Source: JAPHSX01 sp050298555 (GTDB lineage Bacteria > Pseudomonadota > Gammaproteobacteria > Thiohalomonadales > Thiohalomonadaceae). Taken from it: a DNA stretch of 64,000 bases. The stretch spans positions 1 through 64,000 of the forward strand of contig JBNKUL010000081.1 of assembly GCA_050298555.1 (NCBI GenBank), written 5' to 3'. This document shows, piece by piece, positions 1 to 7,744 of this stretch. The notes beneath the pieces are model-generated. The model saw only the letters and a list, made by a program, of their open reading frames with translations. It ran no database searches and was not told where the DNA came from. How positions within the stretch are numbered: the stretch's first letter is position 1; each line of letters begins with the position of its first letter. The position numbers and the translations under genes were made by a program.

Positions 1-270
1 CAGCTTGATCAGCCGCGCCAGGTAGCCCTCCACCGCGTGGTAGGGCACGCCGGCCATGGGGATCGGCTCGCCCGCCGAGGAGCCGCGGGCGGTGAGGGTG
101 ATGTCGAGCAGCTCGGCGGCGCGTTTGGCGTCGTCGTAGAAGAGCTCGTAGAAATCCCCCATGCGGTAGAACAGCAGCATGTGGGGAAACTCGGATTTAA
201 TGCCCAGGTATTGTTGCATCATCGGCGTGTGACCGCCGGGGGTGTCCGCCTTTTTTCTCGCTTTCTTCAT
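1..270 (-). CDS. mutS: DNA mismatch repair protein MutS (N-terminal part only)
   Basis: The 90 visible residues are the start of MutS, the ATPase that recognises mismatches and small loops after replication; the rest lies to the left of the window. The mismatch-binding domain I is clear: the Phe-X-Glu motif that stacks on the mismatch is F40-Y41-E42 in the context RMGDFYELFYDDA, followed by the typical LDITLTAR and PMAGVPYHA segments. A Lys/Arg-rich start (MKKARKKADT) precedes the more usual start around the internal HTPMMQQY, so initiation could also be at that internal Met. The gene is divergent from the PilZ gene; mutS next to cinA and recA is a common gammaproteobacterial arrangement. Confidence 0.95.
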   Translation of the reverse strand, partial: MKKARKKADTPGGHTPMMQQYLGIKSEFPHMLLFYRMGDFYELFYDDAKRAAELLDITLTARGSSAGEPIPMAGVPYHAVEGYLARLIKL

Positions 271-312
271 GCGCCGCAGTGTAGCGGAAAAGCGGGTAGG
301 CGGGCCAGACGG

Positions 313-329
313 CGGCACACTGTGTGCCG
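313..329. promoter_or_regulatory. 17-bp perfect palindrome between mutS and the PilZ gene
   Basis: Two 8-base arms, CGGCACAC and GTGTGCCG, flank a single central T. It sits about 43 bases upstream of mutS and 80 bases upstream of the PilZ start, in the divergent intergenic region. It could be an operator for either gene or a small hairpin in one of the leaders; no T-tract follows, so it is not a normal terminator. Confidence 0.4.
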
Positions 330-408
330 TGACACACCTTCCGCCGCAGGGACTTGCAGCGTCGGGGAGGGTTTGTTAACAATGGACGGGTCAACGGAGG
401 GGGGAGTC

Positions 409-714
409 ATGCTTTTTCGAGGCGACTACGAAGAGAAGCGGGATTTTGCGCGCATGGGGGTGGAGTGTCCCGCCACCATCGAGGCCGACGGTAACACCTA
501 CCGGGCGAAGGCGACGGATCTCAGTGCTACCGGGCTGCAGCTTATCTGCAGCGACCCGCTAACCGAGGGGGCTGAGGTGATGGTGGAGGTGACGCCGGAG
601 CAGGCGATCGTGCCGCCGCTAAAGGCGAGGGCAGAGGTGGTGCGCTGTATCGATATGGGGCAGGGCGGCTATCAGCTGGGGCTGAAGATCGTGGAGATGT
701 TGCCCGGCCTGTAG
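409..714 (+). CDS. Single-domain PilZ protein (c-di-GMP binding)
   Basis: A 101-residue protein made up of one PilZ domain. Both c-di-GMP contact motifs are present: R11-x-x-x-R15 near the N-terminus and D37-x-S39-x-x-G42 (DLSATG). PilZ-only proteins act as small c-di-GMP receptors that pass the signal to a partner protein in motility or pilus control; the partner here is not evident. The start at 409 is chosen because a strong GGAGG lies just upstream and the protein then begins at the domain; the frame stays open further upstream without similarity to anything. The neighbouring gene downstream runs in the opposite direction. Confidence 0.85.
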   Translation: MLFRGDYEEKRDFARMGVECPATIEADGNTYRAKATDLSATGLQLICSDPLTEGAEVMVEVTPEQAIVPPLKARAEVVRCIDMGQGGYQLGLKIVEMLPGL

Positions 715-716
715 GC

Positions 717-1088
717 CTAGGCGTAGTCGTCCAGACGCGGCATCAACTCTATCCCGCCGGTCTGTAGCTCGGCGGTGGCGCGGTAGCTGCCGAGGGCCTG
801 CTGAATACTCAGGGGCTCACCGCCCACCCGTCGTGCCTCCCGCGTATCGCTTTCACCCTGTTCCACCTGTGCCTGGCGCATGCGTGCCTGCTGGATCACC
901 TCCCGGTAGTCCAGCTGCGAGTCGCTCTGAGGCTGCGCAGGCGCCCGCCCCGGCAGCAGCTCGCCGCGCTCCTCGCTCTTCCCATCCTGTAGCTCTATCT
1001 GCTCCTCGAAGGAGGCAGCAGCCTGCGATCGCCCAGTCTGTTGCTGCGCGGGGCCATAGGGGAGGAGTCTGTTACCGGTTATTTCCAT
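717..1088 (-). CDS. Hypothetical protein, 123 residues
   Basis: I do not recognise the family. From the Met at 1088 it reads MEITGNRLLPYG, then a Gln/Glu-rich, low-complexity middle, and a more ordered C-terminus (REVIQQARMRQAQ, QALGSYRATAELQ, ELMPRLDDYA) that looks helical and conserved in character. There is no signal peptide or membrane segment, so it is probably cytoplasmic. The open frame continues to 1208, but the sequence before the chosen Met is Arg-rich and unconvincing. It converges with the PilZ gene, their stops being 2 bases apart, and is divergent from cinA. The function is unknown. Confidence 0.55.
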   Translation of the reverse strand: MEITGNRLLPYGPAQQQTGRSQAAASFEEQIELQDGKSEERGELLPGRAPAQPQSDSQLDYREVIQQARMRQAQVEQGESDTREARRVGGEPLSIQQALGSYRATAELQTGGIELMPRLDDYA

Positions 1089-1207
1089 GCTTTGTCGGGT
1101 GCTTCTTTCCGCTCGGGTGGTCGTGTAGGCTACTTTCTCTATATGGGTGCCGGGACGTTCCGGTACAAGATAGAGACGGATCCAGATATTAGACGAGATC
1201 AAAAACA

Positions 1208-1705
1208 ATGGGTAGTGGTCTGGAATTACAGATTGCCGAGCAGGTGGTCGCCCTGGCCGGGGTGCTGGCGCAGCGCGGCATGATGCTGGCGGCGGCCGAG
1301 TCGTGCACCGGGGGCTGGCTGGCCAAAGTCTGTACTGACCTGCCGGGCAGCTCCAGCTGGTTCGAGCGCGGCTTTGTCACCTATACCAATGAGGCCAAGC
1401 AGGAGATGTTGGATGTCAGCGGTGAGACCCTGCAGGCCCACGGGGCGGTGAGCGAGGCGACGGTGGCTCAGATGGCCGGCGGTGCCCTGGCCCGCAGTCG
1501 CGCCCAGATTGCCGTCGCCATCAGCGGTATTGCCGGACCCGGTGGCGCCACCGCGGAGAAGCCGCTGGGTACTGTCTGCTTCGGCTGGGCGCTGGAGGGG
1601 GGCGAGACCACCACCGAACGCCAATGCTTCGATGGCGACCGCGAGGCGGTGCGTGCCCAAGCGGTGTTGCACGCCCTCAACGGGCTGCTGGAACGGCTGG
1701 GATGA
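1208..1705 (+). CDS. pncC: Nicotinamide-nucleotide amidohydrolase PncC (CinA C-terminal domain)
   Basis: This 165-residue protein is the stand-alone CinA C-terminal domain. It deamidates nicotinamide mononucleotide to nicotinate mononucleotide, recycling the NMN released by NAD-dependent DNA ligase. The family signature ESCTGG is at residues 31-36 and includes the catalytic Ser; AISGIAGPGGAT and KPLGTVCF are the other conserved blocks. It lacks the N-terminal MoCF-like domain of long CinA proteins, as is normal in gammaproteobacteria. Its end overlaps thpR by 4 bases (ATGA), so the two are translationally coupled, just upstream of the recA locus where cinA is often found. Confidence 0.93.
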   Translation: MGSGLELQIAEQVVALAGVLAQRGMMLAAAESCTGGWLAKVCTDLPGSSSWFERGFVTYTNEAKQEMLDVSGETLQAHGAVSEATVAQMAGGALARSRAQIAVAISGIAGPGGATAEKPLGTVCFGWALEGGETTTERQCFDGDREAVRAQAVLHALNGLLERLG

Positions 1706-2223
1706 GTGGCAAGCAGCGTCTCTTCTTTGCCCTCTGGCCGGATGATGGGTTGCGCGAGGCGCTCACTCCGCTGCTGAAGCTCAAGCGCGAGTGCGACGGT
1801 CGGGGCATGCAGCCCGGCAACCTGCACATTACCCTCAACTTCCTCGGTAGCATCGACGCCGACACCCGTGACTGTATGGAGCTGGCGGCTGCCGATATCG
1901 CCCTCCCCCCCTTCGAACTGACCCTGGACCACTTCGGCTACTGGCCGCGCCCCAAGGTGATGTGGCTGGGCTGTCGCGAGACCCCCGAGCCGCTGGCACA
2001 ACTGGCCGAGGAGCTGAACCGTGCGGGTGAGGCGTGCGGCCTGCAGCCGGAAAACCGCCCCTACCACCCCCATCTCACCCTGTTGCGCAAGGCGAAGCGG
2101 GCACCGCAGAGCCCGGCGCCGGAATTACTGTGGCAGGTGAACGAGTTCGTGCTGGTGGAGTCGGTCAGCGTGCCGAAGGGGGTGGAGTATCGGGTGGTGC
2201 GGCGCTGGCCTTTGAGCGGTTAG
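1702..2223 (+). CDS. thpR: RNA 2',3'-cyclic phosphodiesterase
   Basis: A 173-residue 2H phosphoesterase of the ThpR/LigT family, which opens 2',3'-cyclic phosphate ends on RNA and can join tRNA halves in vitro. Both catalytic HxTL motifs are present: H42-I-T-L in NLHITLNFLG and H124-L-T-L in YHPHLTLLRK. The N-terminal RLFFALWPDD block is typical. The start is the ATG overlapping the pncC stop. Its stop codon lies within the stop region of the opposite-strand WYL gene, so the two genes converge and overlap by 4 bases with no terminator between them. Confidence 0.93.
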   Translation: MSGKQRLFFALWPDDGLREALTPLLKLKRECDGRGMQPGNLHITLNFLGSIDADTRDCMELAAADIALPPFELTLDHFGYWPRPKVMWLGCRETPEPLAQLAEELNRAGEACGLQPENRPYHPHLTLLRKAKRAPQSPAPELLWQVNEFVLVESVSVPKGVEYRVVRRWPLSG

Positions 2224-3137
2224 CTAAACGCCCAGCCGGCAAACGGTTCTATCTCTTCTCTATTTGCGACGATAAGCTGGTAGGCGTGCGGGTTGAGCGA
2301 GTGGTCGCGGGTGGTATCGACTGACAGCTGCTGCAGCAGATAGCCGAGCAGGGCGCGGCGTACCTCGAGCAAGATCACCTCTTGGCCATCTTCAATATCG
2401 GCCCCGTAATCCATCAATAGATTGAGTCGCTTCCTCTCTGGCAACGCCGGGTGGGGCGCCAGCTCCAGGGTCAGGGTCTCCACCCACTCCTCATCGAACT
2501 CGCCGCTCGATTCGGCGGCCTCCTCCAGCATCTGCGCCGCTTCGATGCGCGAGAGCACGAAGTCACGAAAGTCGAAGGTCTCCTCGTTGTAGGCGCGGAT
2601 GTGCCAACGCAGGCCGTTGTGACAGAGGGAGTGGGGCTCGATGATGCGCGGCGCCTCGCTGTCGCGGTCCGAGAGGGAGCGATAGCTAATCAGCAGCCTC
2701 TTCCTCTGTGCTACCGCACGCAGTACCTGGGCGGTGATCTGCCTGTCGGGCAGGCGGGCCGGGGTCGGCAGCGACTCGGCGGGGACGCCGTAGATGGGTT
2801 GCTCGCCGTAGGGACCGCCCATGCTGGTGAGGTTGTGGGCGATCATCGGCAGCACCGCGGCGGGGGAGAGGTCGGCGACGCACTCCTGAAACTCGGGTCC
2901 TGGCACATAACCAAACAGCGCCTGCTTGTAGATCAGGTTGTCGGGGGCGAGTTTGCCGTAGAGGTTGAGGTCCTTGGTGGCGGCCGGATCGGAGATGGCG
3001 AAGGCGCGTGCGACGTCGGTGCGGGTCACCACGCCGCAATAAAAGGCCATGATTTCAATGTATTGCAGTCGCTGGCGGGTCGCCCACTTCAGCTCAGCCA
3101 GCATCTCCTGTTGTCTCTTTTTCGCCATAGCCCACAT
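2220..3137 (-). CDS. WYL-domain transcriptional regulator
   Basis: A 305-residue regulator. An N-terminal winged-helix segment (about 10-75, RLQYIEIMAFYCGVVTRTDVARAF) is followed by a WYL domain (about 140-215: PRIIEPHSLCHNGLRWHIRAY, then FRDFVLSRI) and a C-terminal WCX-like segment (about 225-300). WYL domains sense nucleic-acid or nucleotide ligands. Known relatives with this layout include BrxR/CapW, which repress defence loci, and DriD and PafBC, which drive LexA-independent DNA-damage responses. No defence genes are visible nearby; the gene is divergent from recA with about 170 A+T-rich bases between them, so recA or itself is the likely target. The start has an AGGG 8 bases upstream; an alternative Met lies at 3128. 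Confidence 0.85.
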   Translation of the reverse strand: MWAMAKKRQQEMLAELKWATRQRLQYIEIMAFYCGVVTRTDVARAFAISDPAATKDLNLYGKLAPDNLIYKQALFGYVPGPEFQECVADLSPAAVLPMIAHNLTSMGGPYGEQPIYGVPAESLPTPARLPDRQITAQVLRAVAQRKRLLISYRSLSDRDSEAPRIIEPHSLCHNGLRWHIRAYNEETFDFRDFVLSRIEAAQMLEEAAESSGEFDEEWVETLTLELAPHPALPERKRLNLLMDYGADIEDGQEVILLEVRRALLGYLLQQLSVDTTRDHSLNPHAYQLIVANREEIEPFAGWAFS

Positions 3138-3221
3138 GTTACACGCCCTGATCGGCGATTGGATATATATGATAGATAAAAACTATAAACGAAATAAAAT
3201 ATACATAGGTGATAAAAAATA

Positions 3222-3250
3222 TTGACACAGGTAAATGTATAGCCTAAATT
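3222..3250 (+). promoter_or_regulatory. Likely recA sigma-70 promoter
   Basis: A perfect -35 TTGACA (3222-3227) is spaced 17 bases from a TAAATT -10 (3245-3250), 55 bases before recA. No CTGT(N8)ACAG LexA box is visible between the WYL gene and recA. Around it are two copies of GATAAAAA (3175 and 3211) and an ATACAT/ATGTAT pair (3201-3206 and 3235-3240) flanking the -35 box, which could be regulator sites. Confidence 0.7.
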
Positions 3251-3305
3251 TCACCTCAAGCACACGGTGCGACCCGAGTTAAATAGAGATTTGAGGAGAA
3301 GAGAC

Positions 3306-4349
3306 GTGGACGAGCAGAAGAAGAAGGCACTATCAGCGGCACTGGGACAGATTGAGAAGCAGTTCGGCAAGGGCTCGGTAATGCGCATGGGCGACGAAAG
3401 CGCTGTGCGCAACATCGACGCCATCTCCACCGGTTCGCTGGGGCTGGACGTGGCCCTCGGCATCGGCGGCCTGCCCAAGGGGCGTATCGTCGAGATCTAC
3501 GGCCCGGAATCTTCCGGTAAGACCACCCTCACCCTGCAGGTGGTGGCCGAGGCGCAGAAGATCGGCGGCACCTGTGCCTTCATCGATGCCGAGCACGCCC
3601 TCGACCCGCAGTACGCCGAAAAGCTGGGCGTCGATGTGGACGAGCTGCTGGTCTCCCAGCCCGATACCGGCGAGCAGGCCCTGGAGATCACCGACATGCT
3701 GGTACGTTCCGGCGCGGTCGACGTGGTGGTGGTCGACTCGGTGGCGGCCCTGACCCCCAAGGCGGAGATCGAGGGTGACATGGGCGACTCCCACGTCGGC
3801 CTGCAGGCACGACTGATGAGTCAGGCGCTACGTAAGCTCACCGCCAACATCAAGCGCTCCAACACCCTGGTCATCTTCATCAACCAGATCCGTATGAAGA
3901 TCGGCGTGATGTTCGGTTCCCCCGAGACCACCACCGGTGGTAACGCGCTCAAGTTCTACTCCTCGGTGCGTCTCGACATCCGCCGCATCGGCGGCATCAA
4001 GAAGGGCGACGAGGTGGTCGGTAACGAGACCCGCGTCAAGGTGGTGAAGAACAAGGTGGCGCCCCCCTTCAAGCAGACCGAGTTCGACATCCTCTACGGC
4101 GAGGGGATCTCGCGCGAGGGCGAGATTATCGACATGGGCGTCAAGCTCGATATCGTCGACAAGGCGGGCGCCTGGTACAGCTACAACGGCGACCGTATCG
4201 GTCAGGGCAAGGACAATGTGCGTAATTTCCTCAAGGAGAACCCCGATATCGCTGCCGATATCGAGGGGCGCATCCGTGCCGAACTGCTGCCCGATGTAGC
4301 CGGTACGGCGGAGGAGGGTGAGGAGCTGCCGGAGGCGGCCGAGGCCTAA
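3306..4349 (+). CDS. recA: Recombinase RecA
   Basis: RecA forms filaments on single-stranded DNA, drives strand exchange and triggers LexA self-cleavage. The 347-residue length is normal for the family. The Walker A motif GPESSGKT is at residues 66-73; VVVDSVAAL is Walker B, and NTLVIFINQIRMKIGVMFGSPETTTGG contains the loop L2 region (written here only as landmark: NQIRMKIG then GSPETTTGG). The C-terminus is acidic, as usual. The start is the GTG at 3306, preceded by GAGGAG; this gives VDEQKKKALSAAL, matching known RecA N-termini, whereas the frame opens further upstream with unrelated residues. recX follows after a terminator-like hairpin. Confidence 0.98.
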   Translation: MDEQKKKALSAALGQIEKQFGKGSVMRMGDESAVRNIDAISTGSLGLDVALGIGGLPKGRIVEIYGPESSGKTTLTLQVVAEAQKIGGTCAFIDAEHALDPQYAEKLGVDVDELLVSQPDTGEQALEITDMLVRSGAVDVVVVDSVAALTPKAEIEGDMGDSHVGLQARLMSQALRKLTANIKRSNTLVIFINQIRMKIGVMFGSPETTTGGNALKFYSSVRLDIRRIGGIKKGDEVVGNETRVKVVKNKVAPPFKQTEFDILYGEGISREGEIIDMGVKLDIVDKAGAWYSYNGDRIGQGKDNVRNFLKENPDIAADIEGRIRAELLPDVAGTAEEGEELPEAAEA

Positions 4350-4368
4350 GCGCTTCTTCTGTAAGGTG

Positions 4369-4403
4369 AAAACGCCCTTACCGCTGTGCGGTGGGGCGTT
4401 TTT
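4369..4403 (+). terminator. Rho-independent terminator/attenuator after recA
   Basis: AAAACGCCC pairs with GGGCGTTTTT around an inner CCGC/GCGG stem, followed by T residues. It lies between recA and recX, a position where partial termination is known to keep RecX low relative to RecA. Confidence 0.8.
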
Positions 4404-4496
4404 CGTTGTTGCCCATAATTTGGTGGAATCTATCGTGAACTCTCCCCGTTTCCATTACACTAGCGGGTTTCGTGGCCTCCGCCTGTATCGGAGTCG

Positions 4497-4976
4497 ATGA
4501 TGGCGATGTCGGAAGAGAAGCATCTGGACGAGGGCGAGGCCTACGGTATCGCGGTCGGGCTGCTGGCGCGGCGCGAGCACTCGGTGAAGGAGCTGGCGCA
4601 AAAGCTGTCCACCCGGGGCGCTGCCCATGAGGTGGCCGACAGTGTCATCCGGCGCCTTATCGACGAGCGGCTGCAGAGCGACGCGCGCTACGCGGAGCTC
4701 TATCTGCGCCAGCGCATGGAGAAGGGCTACGGCCCGCAGCGCATCAAGGCGGAGCTGCGCGAGCGCGGTGTCGCCGACGGCCTCATCGCCGCCGAGTTTC
4801 GCCGTGCCTTTGAGGAGGACGGTGTCGACTGGTATCGCTGCGCCGCCGCGGCCTACCGCAAGAAGTACGGCGAGCGTCCGATTGAGGACATTAAGGAGCG
4901 GGCCAAACGGCAGCGCTTCATGCAGTATCGCGGCTTCGATCATGAGCAGATCGCCGCGGCACTCGAGAGTGAATAG
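4497..4976 (+). CDS. recX: Regulatory protein RecX
   Basis: RecX binds RecA filaments and limits their activity. The 159-residue protein has the usual all-helical three-repeat layout: AVGLLARREHSVKELAQKL, then IDERLQSDARYAELYLRQRM with the typical KGYGPQRIKAEL segment, and a C-terminal RQRFMQYRGFDHEQI block. It follows recA by about 150 bases, across a terminator hairpin, so it would be made from read-through. Three in-frame Met codons cluster at the start (MMAM); any could be used. alaS begins 31 bases downstream, the common gammaproteobacterial order. Confidence 0.93.
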   Translation: MMAMSEEKHLDEGEAYGIAVGLLARREHSVKELAQKLSTRGAAHEVADSVIRRLIDERLQSDARYAELYLRQRMEKGYGPQRIKAELRERGVADGLIAAEFRRAFEEDGVDWYRCAAAAYRKKYGERPIEDIKERAKRQRFMQYRGFDHEQIAAALESE

Positions 4977-5007
4977 ACAACGGTTTCAACATAGATTGGG
5001 AAAGCGA

Positions 5008-7638
5008 ATGAAAAGCAGCGCAGAGATTCGTCAGGCATTTTTGGACTATTTCGCCGGCAAGGGGCACGAGGTGGTGGCCTCCAGCCCGCTGGTGCCCGGC
5101 AACGACCCGACCCTGCTCTTTACCAACGCGGGCATGGTGCAGTTCAAGGATGTCTTCCTCGGTGATGACAAGCGCCCCTACAGCCGCGCCACCAGCGTGC
5201 AGCGCTGTGTACGTGCCGGCGGCAAGCACAACGACCTGGAGAACGTCGGTTACACCGCGCGCCACCACACCTTCTTCGAGATGCTGGGTAACTTCAGCTT
5301 CGGCGACTACTTCAAGCACGATGCCATCAAATTCGCCTGGGAGTTCCTCACCGATGTCTGCGGTCTGCCCGCCGAGAAGCTGTGGGTGACCGTCTACGAG
5401 GAGGACACCGAGGCGGCGGAGATCTGGCTCGACGAGGTGAAGGTCGATCCCAACCGTTTCAGCCGCATTGGCGACAAGCCGGGCAAGAAATTCGACAGCG
5501 ACAACTTCTGGTCGATGGGCGATACCGGCCCCTGCGGCCCCTGCACCGAGATCTTCTACGACCACGGCGAGGAGATCTGGGGCGGACCTCCCGGCACCCC
5601 CGAGGAGGACGGCGACCGTTACATTGAGATCTGGAACCTGGTCTTCATGCAGTACGACCGCGACGCCGAAGGCAACATGAAGCCGCTGCCCAAGCCCTCG
5701 GTCGATACCGGCATGGGGCTGGAGCGCCTTGCCGCGATCCTGCAGGGGGTGCACGCCAACTATGAGATCGACCTGTTCCAGGCACTGATTAAGGCGGTGG
5801 CCGAGCTGGCCGCCAGCGACGACCTGGAGAACGCCTCACTCAAGGTGATCGCCGACCACATCCGCTCCTGCGCCTTCCTCGTGGTCGACGGCGTGATCCC
5901 CTCCAACGAGGGGCGCGGCTATGTGTTGCGTCGCATCATTCGCCGCGCCATCCGTCACGGCCACAAGCTGGGTATCAAGGGCAGCTTCTTCCACAAGCTG
6001 GTCGGCCCGCTGGTCGAGCAGATGGGGGAGGCCTATCCCGAGCTGACCAAAGCCCAGGCCCAGGTGGAGAAGGTGCTGGCCCAGGAGGAGGAGCGCTTTG
6101 CCGAGACCCTGGAGCAGGGGATGGGGCTGCTGGAGGCGGCCATCGGCGAGCTCTCCGGTAACACCATTCCCGGCGAGACCGTATTCAAGCTCTACGACAC
6201 CTACGGCTTCCCCGTTGACCTCACCGCCGACGTGGCGCGCGAGCGAGGACTTACTGTCGATCAGGCAGGTTTTGATGCGGCGATGGCAGAGCAGCGCGCG
6301 CGCGCCCGTGCCGCCGGCGGCTTTGAGATGGAGAAGGCGGTACACGCCAGCATGGCGGACCTCTCCACCGAGTTCGTCGGTTACGACCGCCTGGCCGAGA
6401 AGAGCAAGGTGGTGGCCCTCTATAAGGAGGGGGAGCCGGTGGCGGAGCTGCTCAGCGGTGAGCAGGGAATCGTGGTGCTGGACCACACCCCCTTCTATGG
6501 CGAGTCGGGCGGCCAGGTGGGTGACACCGGCCTGCTCAGCGCCAGCGCCGCGGTTTTCGAGGTGCAGGACACGCAGAAGCAGGGCACCGCCTTCCTCCAC
6601 ATGGGTCTGCTGCGCGAGGGAACCGCCCTTAAGGTCGGTGACAGCGTCGAGGGTACGGTCGATTCCGGCCTGCGTGCCGATATCGCCGCCCACCACTCGG
6701 CCACCCACTTGCTGCACGCCGCGCTACGCCAGGTGCTGGGCGACCACGTACAGCAGAAGGGCTCGCTCTGCTCGGCCGAGCGGCTGCGCTTCGATTTCTC
6801 CCACTTCGAGGCGATGAGCAGCGACGAGCTGGCGCAGGTAGAGAAGCTGGTCAACGAGCAGATCCGCGCCAACCTCAGCGTCGACACTGCGCTGATGAAC
6901 CCGGAGGAGGCGAAGTCCGCCGGTGCCATGGCCCTGTTTGGTGAAAAGTATGGCGATATCGTGCGCGTCCTCTCCATGGGCGACTTCTCGGTGGAGCTGT
7001 GCGGCGGTACCCACGTCTCACGCACCGGCGATATCGGCCTGCTGAAGATCGTCTCCGAGTCGGGTACTGCCGCCGGGGTACGACGTGTCGAGGCGGTGGC
7101 CGGTGAGCGTGCCCTCAAGTGGCTGGAGCAGGGCGAGCAGCAGCTCGCCGCCATCGGTTCGCTGGTGAAGGCGAAGCGCGACGACACCCTCGATAAGGTT
7201 CAGGCCCTGGCCGAACGTAACCGCAAGCTGGAGAAGGAGCTGGAGGCACTGAAGGCCAAGCTCGCCTCCTCGCAGGGCTCCGACCTTGCCTCCCAGGCCG
7301 TGGAGATCGGCGGCATTAAGGTGCTGGCGGCCAACCTGGAAGGGGCCGACCCCAAGTCGCTGCGCGATACGGTGGACCAGCTGAAGAACAAGCTGGGCAC
7401 CAGTGCAGTACTGCTGGCAGCGGTCAACGACGGAAAGATCGCCCTGGTTGCCGGGGTGAGTAAAGACGCCACCGACCGCCTCAAGGCGGGCGATCTATTA
7501 AAGATGGTGGCCGAGCAGGTGGGAGGTAAGGGCGGTGGTCGTCCCGACATGGCCCAGGGTGGCGGTAGCCAGCCCGAGAAGCTGGACGCAGCGCTGAAAT
7601 CGGTCAATGAGTGGGTTAAGGGGCAGTTGGGGGGATAA
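5008..7638 (+). CDS. alaS: Alanine-tRNA ligase
   Basis: The 876-residue protein charges tRNA-Ala and edits mischarged Ser and Gly. The order is catalytic core (about 1-240, with FTNAGMVQFKDVFLG and the HHTFFEMLGNFSFGDYFK block), tRNA-recognition region, editing domain with the zinc-binding HHSATHLLH and CGGTHV motifs, and a C-terminal oligomerisation domain containing the GGKGGGRPDMAQGGG segment. The length is that of normal bacterial AlaS. The start at 5008 gives MKSSAEIRQAFLDYF, which matches family N-termini; the frame is open upstream through recX but without similarity. An inverted repeat follows the stop. Confidence 0.98.
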   Translation: MKSSAEIRQAFLDYFAGKGHEVVASSPLVPGNDPTLLFTNAGMVQFKDVFLGDDKRPYSRATSVQRCVRAGGKHNDLENVGYTARHHTFFEMLGNFSFGDYFKHDAIKFAWEFLTDVCGLPAEKLWVTVYEEDTEAAEIWLDEVKVDPNRFSRIGDKPGKKFDSDNFWSMGDTGPCGPCTEIFYDHGEEIWGGPPGTPEEDGDRYIEIWNLVFMQYDRDAEGNMKPLPKPSVDTGMGLERLAAILQGVHANYEIDLFQALIKAVAELAASDDLENASLKVIADHIRSCAFLVVDGVIPSNEGRGYVLRRIIRRAIRHGHKLGIKGSFFHKLVGPLVEQMGEAYPELTKAQAQVEKVLAQEEERFAETLEQGMGLLEAAIGELSGNTIPGETVFKLYDTYGFPVDLTADVARERGLTVDQAGFDAAMAEQRARARAAGGFEMEKAVHASMADLSTEFVGYDRLAEKSKVVALYKEGEPVAELLSGEQGIVVLDHTPFYGESGGQVGDTGLLSASAAVFEVQDTQKQGTAFLHMGLLREGTALKVGDSVEGTVDSGLRADIAAHHSATHLLHAALRQVLGDHVQQKGSLCSAERLRFDFSHFEAMSSDELAQVEKLVNEQIRANLSVDTALMNPEEAKSAGAMALFGEKYGDIVRVLSMGDFSVELCGGTHVSRTGDIGLLKIVSESGTAAGVRRVEAVAGERALKWLEQGEQQLAAIGSLVKAKRDDTLDKVQALAERNRKLEKELEALKAKLASSQGSDLASQAVEIGGIKVLAANLEGADPKSLRDTVDQLKNKLGTSAVLLAAVNDGKIALVAGVSKDATDRLKAGDLLKMVAEQVGGKGGGRPDMAQGGGSQPEKLDAALKSVNEWVKGQLGG

Positions 7639-7660
7639 TTGCAGACTTTATCTGCAATTT
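7638..7660 (+). terminator. Hairpin after alaS
   Basis: ATTGCAGA and TCTGCAAT form an 8-bp perfect stem around a CTTTA loop, overlapping the alaS stop and followed by TTTCTCT. The stem is A+T-rich and the T-run short, so termination is probably weak. The remaining 85 bases to lysC are too short for a lysine riboswitch. Confidence 0.5.
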
Positions 7661-7744
7661 CTCTGCAATATCGCTTTAAATTCACCGCATTTTAGTGTTT
7701 AATCTGCGCCCTTTATTTTCTGAGCAGTTTTGGCCTGAGCAGCT

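Noticed and set aside
2220..3137. WYL protein as the controller of a BREX or CBASS defence island (BrxR/CapW type).
   Set aside because: All genes around it are housekeeping (thpR, recA, recX, alaS); no defence genes are in the window.
7659..7744. Possible lysine riboswitch before lysC.
   Set aside because: The gap is under 110 bases and part of it is the alaS hairpin; a lysine riboswitch needs far more sequence and its conserved core is not seen.
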